From positions 83,794 through 147,793 of the forward strand of contig CAJUEO010000004.1 in the NCBI GenBank assembly GCA_910585685.1: 64,000 nucleotides of DNA, written 5' to 3'. The notes beneath the pieces are model-generated. The model did not search any database and was not told where the DNA came from. It saw only the letters and a program-made list of their open reading frames with translations. This stretch comes from an uncultured Christensenella sp. Lineage in GTDB: Bacteria; Bacillota; Clostridia; Christensenellales; Borkfalkiaceae. Positions within the stretch are counted from its first letter, which is position 1; each line of letters opens with the position of its first letter. Shown here one piece after another: positions 47,744 to 55,737 of the stretch. Both the position numbers and the translations under genes were made by a program.

Positions 47744-49423
47744 CTAATAGTCAAAGGGAGTTTTGCGCCTTATAACAACCTCGTAGGCATACTTTTTGTC
47801 AAAGGGATTTATAGCGCATACATAGTCCTTTTCGTACGAAATTTTCAAATCCTTGAACTCGTCGCAAAGATAGTACCTTTCAAGCTTGGAATACATAACG
47901 TAGCCGCAGTTGGCTTCGGTTATAACGCACTCTCCGGCGGTAAAATGCGACAGCGCGCTGACGGGAATAAGCGGTATTGTTTCGATTTGATAATTGTCGA
48001 TTTCAGCGCTTCTGCCGTTTATTGCGCTCAGCGGAGAAATGCGCGTGTATTTGCCGCATTCGTTTGAAAACGCCTCCAAAGTGCTCGGGTTGTTCGAGCC
48101 GAAAAAGATATGTACGTTAAGGTTGTCGCGTATAATTTCCGCGACGTCGGCACCGTAAACGCAGTTTAACTGCGCGTACGACTGTATTATAAGCATAAAG
48201 AAAATATTGCGTCCGGCACAAGCCGAAATTGTAGTTTCTATGCCCATAATTTTGGGGAAATTGCCGAACTCGTCCAATATGAAATAGAAGGGCGCGGCAA
48301 GCTTGCCGTCAAGATTGGAGTTTGCCTTTTCAATCAAAAACCTGTATGCGTCCTGAACGAACAGACTTATGACCTCGTAATGCACCTTCAACTCGTCACG
48401 GTAGTCGATAAAGACCGCCGTGGGCGACTGCACAAGTTCGTCCATTTCAAAGGAGTTGCAGCAAGTTATAAGTTTTATGGCGTTGTCCTTAAACACGGCA
48501 AGTTTGGTAAAAAATACGCTCAAAATACTTGTTCGCGTGCCGCGCGCATTCTCGATAAGCGTGTTTTTGGCAAGGCTCAACGCGCGCGAATTTTTGTCCC
48601 TCGACGTGAAATAGCCGTTGTCGTTGTACGAGTGCCCGTCGCTGTCGTTGAAAGAATTTATTACCGCCCAAATGGTGTTGAACGAAAAAGTTTCCTCCGT
48701 GACGGGGTTGATACTTCCCTCGTCGCTGTCCTCGAGCATAGCCCACAAAAACGCCTTTAACAGGTTTTGCGAAGCTTGCTCCCAGAACGGGTCGCGCTGG
48801 TTTTCCACGCTAATCAACATTATTGCGATATTGTCGACGTCGTTTGCAACCTCGGCAAGCAGCAAATCCTTTGCCCGTTGAATGTCGGCGTCAAGCTCGC
48901 TCTGCAACTCGTAAATTTTTCCGCGGAAAAAATTGCGCGCCCCCTTATCGCAGTGAACCAAGCTTACTTCGTCGCTTACGGCGTCGATTTTTTTGTATTT
49001 TCTGTAAATGGGCGTAAGCGGATTCCAGCACTCGCTGTGCAGATAGTCTCTGAAATTGAGAAGCTTGACATTGTAGCCCTCGTCGCGTAGAAGCTGCGAC
49101 GTCTGTCTGTAAATTTCTCCCTTGGGGTCGGAAATAATCATACCGCGCTTTCTCTTCTGCTTTGCATACGAAATTATGGTCGGAATGACGTACGACGTAG
49201 TTTTGCCGAGGCGCGTTGCCGCGACTACTCCTATGTTGTTTTCCTGCTCGGTGTACGTTTGAATAAGCTTGCCGTCCTTGTGGTGGCTGGATTTGAGAAC
49301 GCCGCAAATTTCCCTTTCGGGCAGCTCGTCGAAACTTACCGTGTTAGGTAGACTTTGCGAGTCGGCATAATGAACGTAGCGTATGTTTTCATAGCCCTGT
49401 AAAAGTTGTTTATCTATTTTCAT
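47744..49423 (-). CDS. VirD4/TraG-like coupling ATPase (type IV secretion)
   Basis: A 559-residue P-loop ATPase. Walker A variant GVVAATRLGKTTS is at about residues 65-77; then IISDPKGEIYRQ, WNPL, Walker B FILDEFGNFPKI, the IIQSYAQL motif and IFFGSNNPSTLEAFSNECGK: the full motif set of VirD4/TraG coupling proteins, which feed relaxase-DNA to conjugation channels. Unusually, no N-terminal transmembrane helices are present. Start ATG 49421-49423 follows GGAGGTG and lies inside the previous gene (14-base overlap). No relaxase or channel genes adjoin, so a DNA pump of a degenerate or non-conjugative kind is possible. Confidence 0.82.
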   Translation of the reverse strand: MKIDKQLLQGYENIRYVHYADSQSLPNTVSFDELPEREICGVLKSSHHKDGKLIQTYTEQENNIGVVAATRLGKTTSYVIPTIISYAKQKRKRGMIISDPKGEIYRQTSQLLRDEGYNVKLLNFRDYLHSECWNPLTPIYRKYKKIDAVSDEVSLVHCDKGARNFFRGKIYELQSELDADIQRAKDLLLAEVANDVDNIAIMLISVENQRDPFWEQASQNLLKAFLWAMLEDSDEGSINPVTEETFSFNTIWAVINSFNDSDGHSYNDNGYFTSRDKNSRALSLAKNTLIENARGTRTSILSVFFTKLAVFKDNAIKLITCCNSFEMDELVQSPTAVFIDYRDELKVHYEVISLFVQDAYRFLIEKANSNLDGKLAAPFYFILDEFGNFPKIMGIETTISACAGRNIFFMLIIQSYAQLNCVYGADVAEIIRDNLNVHIFFGSNNPSTLEAFSNECGKYTRISPLSAINGRSAEIDNYQIETIPLIPVSALSHFTAGECVITEANCGYVMYSKLERYYLCDEFKDLKISYEKDYVCAINPFDKKYAYEVVIRRKTPFDY

Positions 49424-51023
49424 TGACAGCACCTCCGAATCCGATAACTTTATTGCCCACGCCCGTAAAATAGGGAACGAGCGCCGCGTCGTCTAAAATG
49501 ATTTTTTGATTTTTAACCCTGTTGGCGCGTATTGCCTCGTCGAGAGATTTCTCTATCTCGTCCACGCCGTAGCTTTCGAAAAGTTGGTTTACACCCTCGG
49601 CAAGCTCTATTTCGGACAGCCCGTAAAGCAAGGTTTTGGCGTCGAGCATATCGCGGATAGCAAGCGGCCTTTCGTCCGTGCAGATTGCCGCAAGCTTTAT
49701 TATGTCGAGATACTGCCTGAAAAGATTTGCGTTCTTTTCGTCGCAGAAACATACGGGCAATATCTCCCCCAAATTGAGCGTAACGCTCGGGCTGTTTAAA
49801 TGGAACTTTTCGCGCTTCGCGCTCTGCAAAAAACTTTTTACCGCGTCAAAGGCTCGCTCGGAAAGTTCCCCCGTCAGGAATAAAAAGTAATAGTTGTCCC
49901 TGTCCTCGTCCGCGCTGCGTATAAAAATATTGTTTGCCGTAGGCTCGAAATCATAGTCCGTAAGCGCTCCGACGTCAATATTTTCAATATGTACGCCCTT
50001 GTTTACCTCGGCTATGGCTTTGGCATAGCTGTCAAGCAGATATCTGCTGTCGCTGCAAAGGCAAACAGGACGGTACGAACTTATACTTCTCAAATCCCCG
50101 TTATCCAGCGCACGCGCCACTTTGTCCTGCTCGCACACCCTGTTTAAAGGCGTAGAAAACGAAGTTTTGCCCTGTTCGCGCGATGAGCGCGAAAGCTTTA
50201 AAGGCAGGTCGCCTATAGCCGAAGTAAAGTCCTTATTCTGCGAAAAAATTGCTTTTTCCTTGTCCTTTAAATCGAGCGCGCGGCTGTAAAGTATTCTCGC
50301 ATACTTGGGCTCGTACTGTTCGCGCTTTAAAGCAGGCGTATTGAACGCCTTGTTTAAAAGCCTGACTTCGCTCACTTCGGTCGTTTTTTCTATGCCGTAT
50401 ACAGCCGCCGCAGTATAGTACAAGTCTGCAAACGGGGTATCGAGCGCAGTCATGGCAAGGCGCGAAACGTTGAAGCTGCGCCCCTCTTTGCTGTAATACA
50501 AAAGGGTCAAAATACTTGCTATATCGTTCCAATCCGCCGCATGTTTGAGGTTTTTAATGCCCGAAATTACACTGCGCCTGAAAAATATACCCTCGCACTG
50601 CAAAATGCCGGTTATTCTAAGCGCGCAAACAACGCCGCTGTTGGCAGCCGCCAAAAGGTTATTGAAAACAACGTTTTGCGAGGCGTCGGATTCTGCGATA
50701 AGGTGCATGCTCAGCGCGCCGGCTATGGCGTTGCCCTTTATTTTTATAATTTCGTCGAGCTCGGGAGAGACGTTCGAGGACATTCCCATCATTTGAGTAT
50801 ATTGGCAAACGCGCTGGTATTGCAAAAAATCCTTTTCGCTTGAAACCTCGTCCAGGACGGGGTTATTTATTAAATTATAGAGTTCATCCGCCTTTTTTTG
50901 GGGCAGCAGAAAGCATTTGGCAAGGTTAAAAAACAGTGCTTTCGAGTTGTCGAGATACTGACCGAGAATTGCCTTAATAAGGAAAAAATCGGACAAAAAA
51001 AGTTCTGTTGTTGAGTTTATCAT
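49410..51023 (-). CDS. large unknown protein, first gene of the coupling-protein module
   Basis: A 537-residue soluble protein, mostly helical in the first ~290 residues (repeats such as AGALSMHLIAESDASQNVVF, NNLLAAANSGVVCALRITGI recall Sel1/TPR-like packing). Residues about 320-500 alternate strands and helices (YRPVCLCSDSRYLLDSYAKA, YYFLFLTGELSERAFDAVKS, ILPVCFCDEKNANLFRQYLD, DERPLAIRDMLDAKTLLYGL) in the order of an AAA+ C-terminal core, but no Walker A or B motif is left. Family not recognised. AAAGGAG precedes ATG 51021-51023. It overlaps the coupling ATPase gene and is probably its partner. Confidence 0.6.
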   Translation of the reverse strand: MINSTTELFLSDFFLIKAILGQYLDNSKALFFNLAKCFLLPQKKADELYNLINNPVLDEVSSEKDFLQYQRVCQYTQMMGMSSNVSPELDEIIKIKGNAIAGALSMHLIAESDASQNVVFNNLLAAANSGVVCALRITGILQCEGIFFRRSVISGIKNLKHAADWNDIASILTLLYYSKEGRSFNVSRLAMTALDTPFADLYYTAAAVYGIEKTTEVSEVRLLNKAFNTPALKREQYEPKYARILYSRALDLKDKEKAIFSQNKDFTSAIGDLPLKLSRSSREQGKTSFSTPLNRVCEQDKVARALDNGDLRSISSYRPVCLCSDSRYLLDSYAKAIAEVNKGVHIENIDVGALTDYDFEPTANNIFIRSADEDRDNYYFLFLTGELSERAFDAVKSFLQSAKREKFHLNSPSVTLNLGEILPVCFCDEKNANLFRQYLDIIKLAAICTDERPLAIRDMLDAKTLLYGLSEIELAEGVNQLFESYGVDEIEKSLDEAIRANRVKNQKIILDDAALVPYFTGVGNKVIGFGGAVNENR

Positions 51024-51065
51024 ATTCTTTCTCCTTTGCCGCAAGGTTTAACTTGGGCCAATTTT

Positions 51066-51094
51066 ATTATACCTTTTTTTGACTTGACGCGCAA
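51066..51094 (-). promoter_or_regulatory. promoter of the coupling-protein module
   Basis: TTGCGC (51089-51094) and TATAAT (51066-51071) on the minus strand, 17-base spacer. A small palindrome AACATAATATGTT (51102-51114) lies just upstream. Confidence 0.7.
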
Positions 51095-51136
51095 CGTGGG
51101 GCAACATAATATGTTACGGGTAAGCCGCAAAAAATT

Positions 51137-51169
51137 AAAAGGAGCTTGTAAAATTTACAAGCTCCTTTT
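51137..51169. terminator. terminator after the Cys-rich regulator
   Basis: AAAAGGAGCTTGTAAA and TTTACAAGCTCCTTTT form a 16-bp stem around one central base; on the minus strand TTTTAATTTTTTG follows. It separates the regulator from the coupling-protein module. Confidence 0.9.
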
Positions 51170-51189
51170 GGTATTTACAGGTCAAAATA

Positions 51190-51519
51190 TCATTCGACGA
51201 AAACTATTACGTCGAACAAGTCGATGCCGCAGACCTGACTGTAAAAAATTAAATCGTCAATATGCGGACAACTTTTATTATTTTCCCAATTAGCTACCAT
51301 ACTTTCAGATACGTTGAATACCTGAGCAAGCTCGTTTTGACTTATACTGTGATCCATATCAAAGGTACATACCTCGCAATTAATTGCACAGTCACGCTTA
51401 CCGTAGTAGAGCTGACCGCAAACATACCTGCGAAGGTTGATATTATCCTGTCTTAACAGCTTGAGGTTTTTAGCCGTCTTAACCCAATCTATGTACTTTC
51501 TCTGAATACTTTTAACCAT
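51190..51519 (-). CDS. Cys-rich helix-turn-helix regulator
   Basis: A 109-residue protein. Residues 1-60 contain a basic helical part and four cysteines (YVCGQLYYGKRDCAINCEVC) suited to a metal or redox site; residues 58-109 are an XRE helix-turn-helix (SISQNELAQVFNVSESMVAN, WENNKSCPHIDDLIFY). AAGG precedes the ATG. A perfect 16-bp palindrome lies 30 bases upstream of its start. Probably controls itself and perhaps the neighbouring module, in response to redox or metal state (inference). Confidence 0.78.
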   Translation of the reverse strand: MVKSIQRKYIDWVKTAKNLKLLRQDNINLRRYVCGQLYYGKRDCAINCEVCTFDMDHSISQNELAQVFNVSESMVANWENNKSCPHIDDLIFYSQVCGIDLFDVIVFVE

Positions 51520-51549
51520 AATTAGCCTTTTTTAGTGTAAAATTGCTTG

Positions 51550-51565
51550 ACACAATATATTGTGT
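51550..51565. promoter_or_regulatory. 16-bp perfect palindrome, candidate operator
   Basis: ACACAATATATTGTGT upstream of the Cys-rich regulator. A -10-like TATATT lies in its centre on the minus strand, with TTGTTG 18 bases upstream, so a bound protein would occlude the promoter. Confidence 0.5.
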
Positions 51566-51677
51566 GTCGTCGGCTTTCAACAACCAACGCGAGGCACAGT
51601 ATAGCACATAAAATTATAAATGTCAATAGCTGGAAAAAATTTTTTCGACAAATTTTTTAAATTTTTGGCAAAAATGA

Positions 51678-51717
51678 AGCCCGTACGCGGGAAATTATTA
51701 ATTTCCGCGTACGGGCT
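51678..51717 (-). terminator. hisS terminator
   Basis: AGCCCGTACGCGG-AAAT pairs with ATTT-CCGCGTACGGGCT; TTCATTTTTG follows on the minus strand. Confidence 0.9.
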
Positions 51718-51748
51718 ATTGCCCTGAATTATTCAAAAATTATACAAA

Positions 51749-53008
51749 TTAATCCCTGTAAATTTTTCTGAACTCGGTAAATCCGCTCTTCTCCAACTCG
51801 GCAAGCTGAAACTTCACATTCTTTTTCATAGGCTGCACCGTTACCGTTTTGCCCTGCTCGCGCAAGACCTGCGCATCTTTAAAAGCTTGCATTTTGCGCT
51901 GCATATCGACGCCCTTTTCAATGATAAACGCCACGCCGCCCTCGCACAGTTTCAACTCCTGCGAAGAGAAGTCTTTCAAAATCGTAACAATCCTTTCAAA
52001 GCCGATAGAAAAACCTACGGCGTTTGTCTTTACGTTTGAAAACTTTTCTATCATCTCGTCATAGCGGCCGCCGCCTGCAACCGAAAACGAATATCCGTCG
52101 ATAGAAATTTCGAATATGGGGCCCGTATAATAGCCCATTCCGCGCACAAGCGTGGGGTCGAATTTAATTTTGACTTTTTCGCAAACGGACGAACGGCAAC
52201 ACTCTATAATTTCGGATAAATTGCCTTCCACCTGACTGTCAAGGCAGTCTGAAATCGTCGCGCAGAAATCACGGCAAGTGACGTCGCTTTGTAAAAAGCG
52301 ATATGCGTCAAGATAATTTTTTACGGTGTTTTGCGCAAAGCCTTTTGAAATTAACTCGTTTTCCACACCGTCGAAGCCGATTTTGTCGAGCTTGTCGAGG
52401 GAAATGAGGACCGTAGGCACGTCGTCTTGTTTAAAACCGTGCTTCAAAGCCGCCGCAACGAGAATGCGCCTGTCGTTTATGTGCACGGTAAGCGAGGGAA
52501 TATTTACGTCCTTAAAAATTTGAGTAAGCATATTTGCAGTTGCGGTTACAAGCTCGATTTCGGCAAAGTTGGTGCCGTCACCCAAAATATCTATATCGCA
52601 CTGCATAAACTGACGGAATCTGCCCTTTTGAGGGTTGTCCGCACGCCAAACGGGAGCAATTTGCATTGCCTTGAATGGGGAAAGCAGCTTAGAACAATTG
52701 TTGGCGTAATAGCGCGCGAGGGGCACAGTTAAATCGTAACGCATACCGAGGTCGGCAAGCTCCGCACCCGACTGTCTGGCGCGTTCAAGCTCGGCGCCGC
52801 GCTTCATTACCTTGAAAATAAGCTTTTCGTTTTCTCCGCCCTGTTTGGACGTGAGATTTTCTATATGCTCCATTACGGGCGTTTCGATTTCTTCGAAGCC
52901 GTAACGCGCATAAGCCGACTTTATGTCGGACAAAAGCCGCTGTCTTAACCGCATTTCACCGGGTAAAATATCGCACATTCCCTTGACGGGAATTTTAATA
53001 AAACTCAT
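51749..53008 (-). CDS. hisS: histidyl-tRNA synthetase
   Basis: A 419-residue class II synthetase. Blocks: MCDILPGEMRLRQRLL (opening), VWRADNPQKGRFRQFMQCDI (motif 2), LVRGMGYYTGPIFEI (histidine-A) and GGRYDEMI (histidine-B/motif 3 region), then the anticodon-binding C-domain. A GGGAG site precedes the start. It is transcribed alone; the usual partner aspS does not follow. Confidence 0.95.
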   Translation of the reverse strand: MSFIKIPVKGMCDILPGEMRLRQRLLSDIKSAYARYGFEEIETPVMEHIENLTSKQGGENEKLIFKVMKRGAELERARQSGAELADLGMRYDLTVPLARYYANNCSKLLSPFKAMQIAPVWRADNPQKGRFRQFMQCDIDILGDGTNFAEIELVTATANMLTQIFKDVNIPSLTVHINDRRILVAAALKHGFKQDDVPTVLISLDKLDKIGFDGVENELISKGFAQNTVKNYLDAYRFLQSDVTCRDFCATISDCLDSQVEGNLSEIIECCRSSVCEKVKIKFDPTLVRGMGYYTGPIFEISIDGYSFSVAGGGRYDEMIEKFSNVKTNAVGFSIGFERIVTILKDFSSQELKLCEGGVAFIIEKGVDMQRKMQAFKDAQVLREQGKTVTVQPMKKNVKFQLAELEKSGFTEFRKIYRD

Positions 53009-53032
53009 TTTGTTAGCTCCCTTGATACACCA

Positions 53033-53061
53033 ATTATGCCATAAATCAAGCTAAAATTCAA
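53033..53061 (-). promoter_or_regulatory. hisS promoter
   Basis: TTGAAT (53056-53061) and extended -10 TGG-CATAAT (CATAAT 53033-53038) on the minus strand, 17-base spacer. I see no T-box: the leader is only about 20 bases. Confidence 0.65.
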
Positions 53062-53099
53062 CTTATTTGACGCGCAAAATTGCATTAATATAGGGAAAA

Positions 53100-53127
53100 T
53101 GCGCCGCGGACGGCTGTCCGCGGCGCA
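53100..53127 (-). terminator. terminator after the L15-like-domain protein gene
   Basis: GCGCCGCGGAC (53101-53111) pairs with GTCCGCGGCGC (53116-53126), loop GGCT; ATTTTCCC follows on the minus strand. Confidence 0.85.
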
Positions 53128-53142
53128 CATTGACTCTTTAAA

Positions 53143-55125
53143 TTAAATTTTCACTATTGTTCCGCCGGCGTTTTCGATAACTTCCTTTGCCTCGCTTGAA
53201 AACTCGTTTGCAAATACGGTAAAAGCTTTTGTGACTTCTCCGCCGAAAAGCACCTTGTAATAGGTTATGTATTTGGGGAAAATATGTTTTTTAATCAATT
53301 TTTCCAAAGTAATTTCTTCCCCGTCCTCAAAGCTTGCGTTTAACTTGCCCGTGCTTATAATTTTACAGCTGTTGCCACGGGGCTTGCTCTTTTTTCTGTG
53401 CCTGTAAGGCGTTTGAGTGGGCTGCGGCTCTTCGGGTTCGGGCTCGGGCTGCTCGCAGGTTTCCTCGACGTTCTGCTCTTCGGGTTCGGGCTGCGCTATT
53501 GCGATTTCCTCGACGACCTCGGGAACAATTTCTTCGACGGGCGGCTCTTCAATAGGCTGCTCTTCGACTACTTCCGTGACCGTTTGAGTTTGAGGAACGG
53601 AATATACGCGCTCTCCCGCATAATACAGCTTTATAAGCTTTCTGTTTACAAGGGGCGTGGTTTCCTCGTATTCGGGACAGAAATTTTCCTCTTGCTTTTC
53701 GATTTTTGCAAGCGAGTACTTTTCCGCAAGCTGAGCGATAAGCTCCTTTGCCCAGCGCACAGAACGGTCGGAACGCAGTTTTAAGCGCATAGGCGTTTTC
53801 GCGTACTTGGCAACCTCGCTGGAATCTTCGAACTTATATTTTGTATCGACGTACTCGGAGGGGTCGAGCGAGAGATATAAAGAAAGCGTTTTGCCGCGTA
53901 TCGCAAACTTGGCATATGTCGTTCTGCCCTTGTATAGCGACTCGTTGGGCCAGCTCATTCTCGGCTTTAACGTATAGCGCATAAGCTCGTTTTTAAGCTC
54001 GCTGTAACGCGCCTTCAATATACCGTCCGATTGAATTAATTTTGCAGTAAAGCTGCGGTTATAGCGCACCTCGAAAGTATTGTCGCCCAAAACGACAACG
54101 CCGCGATCCTCTCCGTCGTCCATAAGCACTGCTTCTTCGACAAGCTCGATTTCCTCGTCGATTTTGTGTTCGACAACGGGCTGGGGCTGCTCGATTACGG
54201 GTTCAACTACTTCCTCCGCCGCTATTTCGACTTGTTCGGCAACTTCGACTCTTTCCTGCGGTTGTGGCTGCGCAACAATTTGCTCTCCGGCGTAATATAG
54301 CTTTATGAGCTTTCTGTTGACAAGCGGCATAGTTTCTTCATACTCGGGAGCAAAGTTCTCCTGTTGCCTTTCTATGCCTTCAAAGCCGTATTTTTCCGCA
54401 AGCAGAGCTATAAGCTCCTTTGCCCAACGCACCGAACGGTCGGATTTGAGTTTGAGGCGCATAGGCGTTTTCGCGTATTTCGCAACCGAACTTGCATCCT
54501 CAAATATATATTTAGTGTCCGTAAACTCGGACGGCTCAAGCATAAGATAGAGCGAAAGAGTCTTTCCGCGTATGGCAAATTTGGCATAGGTCGTTCTGCC
54601 CTTGTAGAAGGACTCGCTTGACCAGCTCATTCTCGGTTTTAAAGTATAGCGTAAAAGTTCGTTTTTAAGCTCGTTATAACGCCCCTTTAAAATATCGTCT
54701 GATTGAATGAGCTTAGCGGTAAAGCTTTTGTCATAGCGTACTTTAAACTGCGTTGCGCCGACAAGAATATGCCCCTCGTCCTCACCGTCGTCTACGAGTA
54801 CGGCATTTTCTTCAAGTTGAATTTCTTCGTCAAGTTTGTATTCCTCGACAGGCTGCGCCGCGGCTACCTCTTCGGCAACCTGCTCGACAACAGGTTCGGG
54901 CTCGGGTTCGGGCTCGGGAACCTCGACGGGCACTTCGACTATCTTTTCGATAACCTGAGGTTGAGCTTCGCTGTGAATTACCCTGCGCTTGCGTTTGCCG
55001 ACTATTTCCGCCACCAACAAAACAGCCACGACGCACAGTAATACTGCCGCAGCGACTATTAAGATTAATTTGACGCCATAGCTCCAGTCTAAGCCGTCGG
55101 AAATGGCGGATAACAGTCTTAACAT
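53143..55125 (-). CDS. membrane-anchored tandem-repeat protein with ribosomal-L15-like C-terminal domain
   Basis: A 660-residue protein. One transmembrane helix (about 18-41) leads to a Pro/Glu/Val-rich linker, then two near-identical ~184-residue units (about 97-281 and 322-505) sharing blocks such as NELKNELLRYTLKPRMSW, GRTTYAKFAIRGKTLSLYL and TPMRLKLKSDRSVRWAKELI. After an acidic linker and a basic patch (YRHRKKSKPRGNSCK), residues 587-660 resemble the L15/L18e domain: of the last 37 residues about 20 match rplO of this same window without gaps. Last gene of the SipW unit, three bases after it. The units' function is unknown. Confidence 0.75.
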   Translation of the reverse strand: MLRLLSAISDGLDWSYGVKLILIVAAAVLLCVVAVLLVAEIVGKRKRRVIHSEAQPQVIEKIVEVPVEVPEPEPEPEPVVEQVAEEVAAAQPVEEYKLDEEIQLEENAVLVDDGEDEGHILVGATQFKVRYDKSFTAKLIQSDDILKGRYNELKNELLRYTLKPRMSWSSESFYKGRTTYAKFAIRGKTLSLYLMLEPSEFTDTKYIFEDASSVAKYAKTPMRLKLKSDRSVRWAKELIALLAEKYGFEGIERQQENFAPEYEETMPLVNRKLIKLYYAGEQIVAQPQPQERVEVAEQVEIAAEEVVEPVIEQPQPVVEHKIDEEIELVEEAVLMDDGEDRGVVVLGDNTFEVRYNRSFTAKLIQSDGILKARYSELKNELMRYTLKPRMSWPNESLYKGRTTYAKFAIRGKTLSLYLSLDPSEYVDTKYKFEDSSEVAKYAKTPMRLKLRSDRSVRWAKELIAQLAEKYSLAKIEKQEENFCPEYEETTPLVNRKLIKLYYAGERVYSVPQTQTVTEVVEEQPIEEPPVEEIVPEVVEEIAIAQPEPEEQNVEETCEQPEPEPEEPQPTQTPYRHRKKSKPRGNSCKIISTGKLNASFEDGEEITLEKLIKKHIFPKYITYYKVLFGGEVTKAFTVFANEFSSEAKEVIENAGGTIVKI

Positions 55126-55128
55126 TTG

Positions 55129-55737
55129 TTACTCCTCGTCTTTTTTAGACGGTATTTTCTTTATAAGTACAATTCCTATCGCAATAATTGCGACAATGCC
55201 AACGAGATAAATCCAACCGAAATCGAACGCAAACCAACTGAAAAACAACCCGACATTGGGTATAACCGACACCACTTCCCCAAGTATGTTTTCATAGGTT
55301 ATGGGTCTGGGGTCCTCGGCGTTTCCGTTTGCGTCGCCGCGGGTATAGATGTTTTCCCCGTCAATGCGCACAATGCGGTGAGTTGTGGGCACCTTATCTC
55401 CTTCGGGCAAAAACGTAACGATGTCGCCGACCTTATAGTCCTCGGTCTTTGCGATAATTACCATATCCCCCTCTTCGATTGTGCCGGACATACTGCCCGT
55501 CGCAACGACGAGAAATGAATGACCGTAGACGCTTGTCACGGGGGACTTGCTTGTACACCTGTCGACAATTACCCAAACAAGCGTGATAATGAGAAACGCG
55601 AGCACGGCAAACAGCAGGCTGTAAAGTACAATACCTGTAATTTTACGGGCGCGCCCGATTTTTGCCGTAGCTTGTCCCACGTCGGCGCCGTCGGAGTTGA
55701 CGTTGTCGTTGTTTTCGTTTGTAGGTTCGTGCGTCAT
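55129..55737 (-). CDS. sipW: SipW-type (ER-type) signal peptidase I
   Basis: A 202-residue membrane protease. Two transmembrane helices (about 34-58 and 172-194) flank the catalytic domain: Ser82 in ATGSMSGTIEEGDMV, His120 in VPTTHRIVRI in place of the lysine of ordinary type I peptidases, and GDAN with Asp135. That Ser-His pattern marks SipW, which in Bacillus removes the signals of TasA and TapA fibres. The start overlaps the previous gene (ATGA); GGGAGG lies nine bases upstream. Neighbours are a TasA-like protein and other proteins with unusual signals, its likely substrates. Confidence 0.92.
   Translation of the reverse strand: MTHEPTNENNDNVNSDGADVGQATAKIGRARKITGIVLYSLLFAVLAFLIITLVWVIVDRCTSKSPVTSVYGHSFLVVATGSMSGTIEEGDMVIIAKTEDYKVGDIVTFLPEGDKVPTTHRIVRIDGENIYTRGDANGNAEDPRPITYENILGEVVSVIPNVGLFFSWFAFDFGWIYLVGIVAIIAIGIVLIKKIPSKKDEE

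Noticed and set aside
47744..49423. HerA/FtsK translocase instead of a VirD4-like protein
   Set aside because: The DPKGE, WNPL, LDEFGN and QSYAQL motifs follow VirD4/TraG order; FtsK and HerA motifs differ.
53009..53032. T-box riboswitch before hisS
   Set aside because: The leader from the best promoter is only about 20 bases, too short for a T-box.
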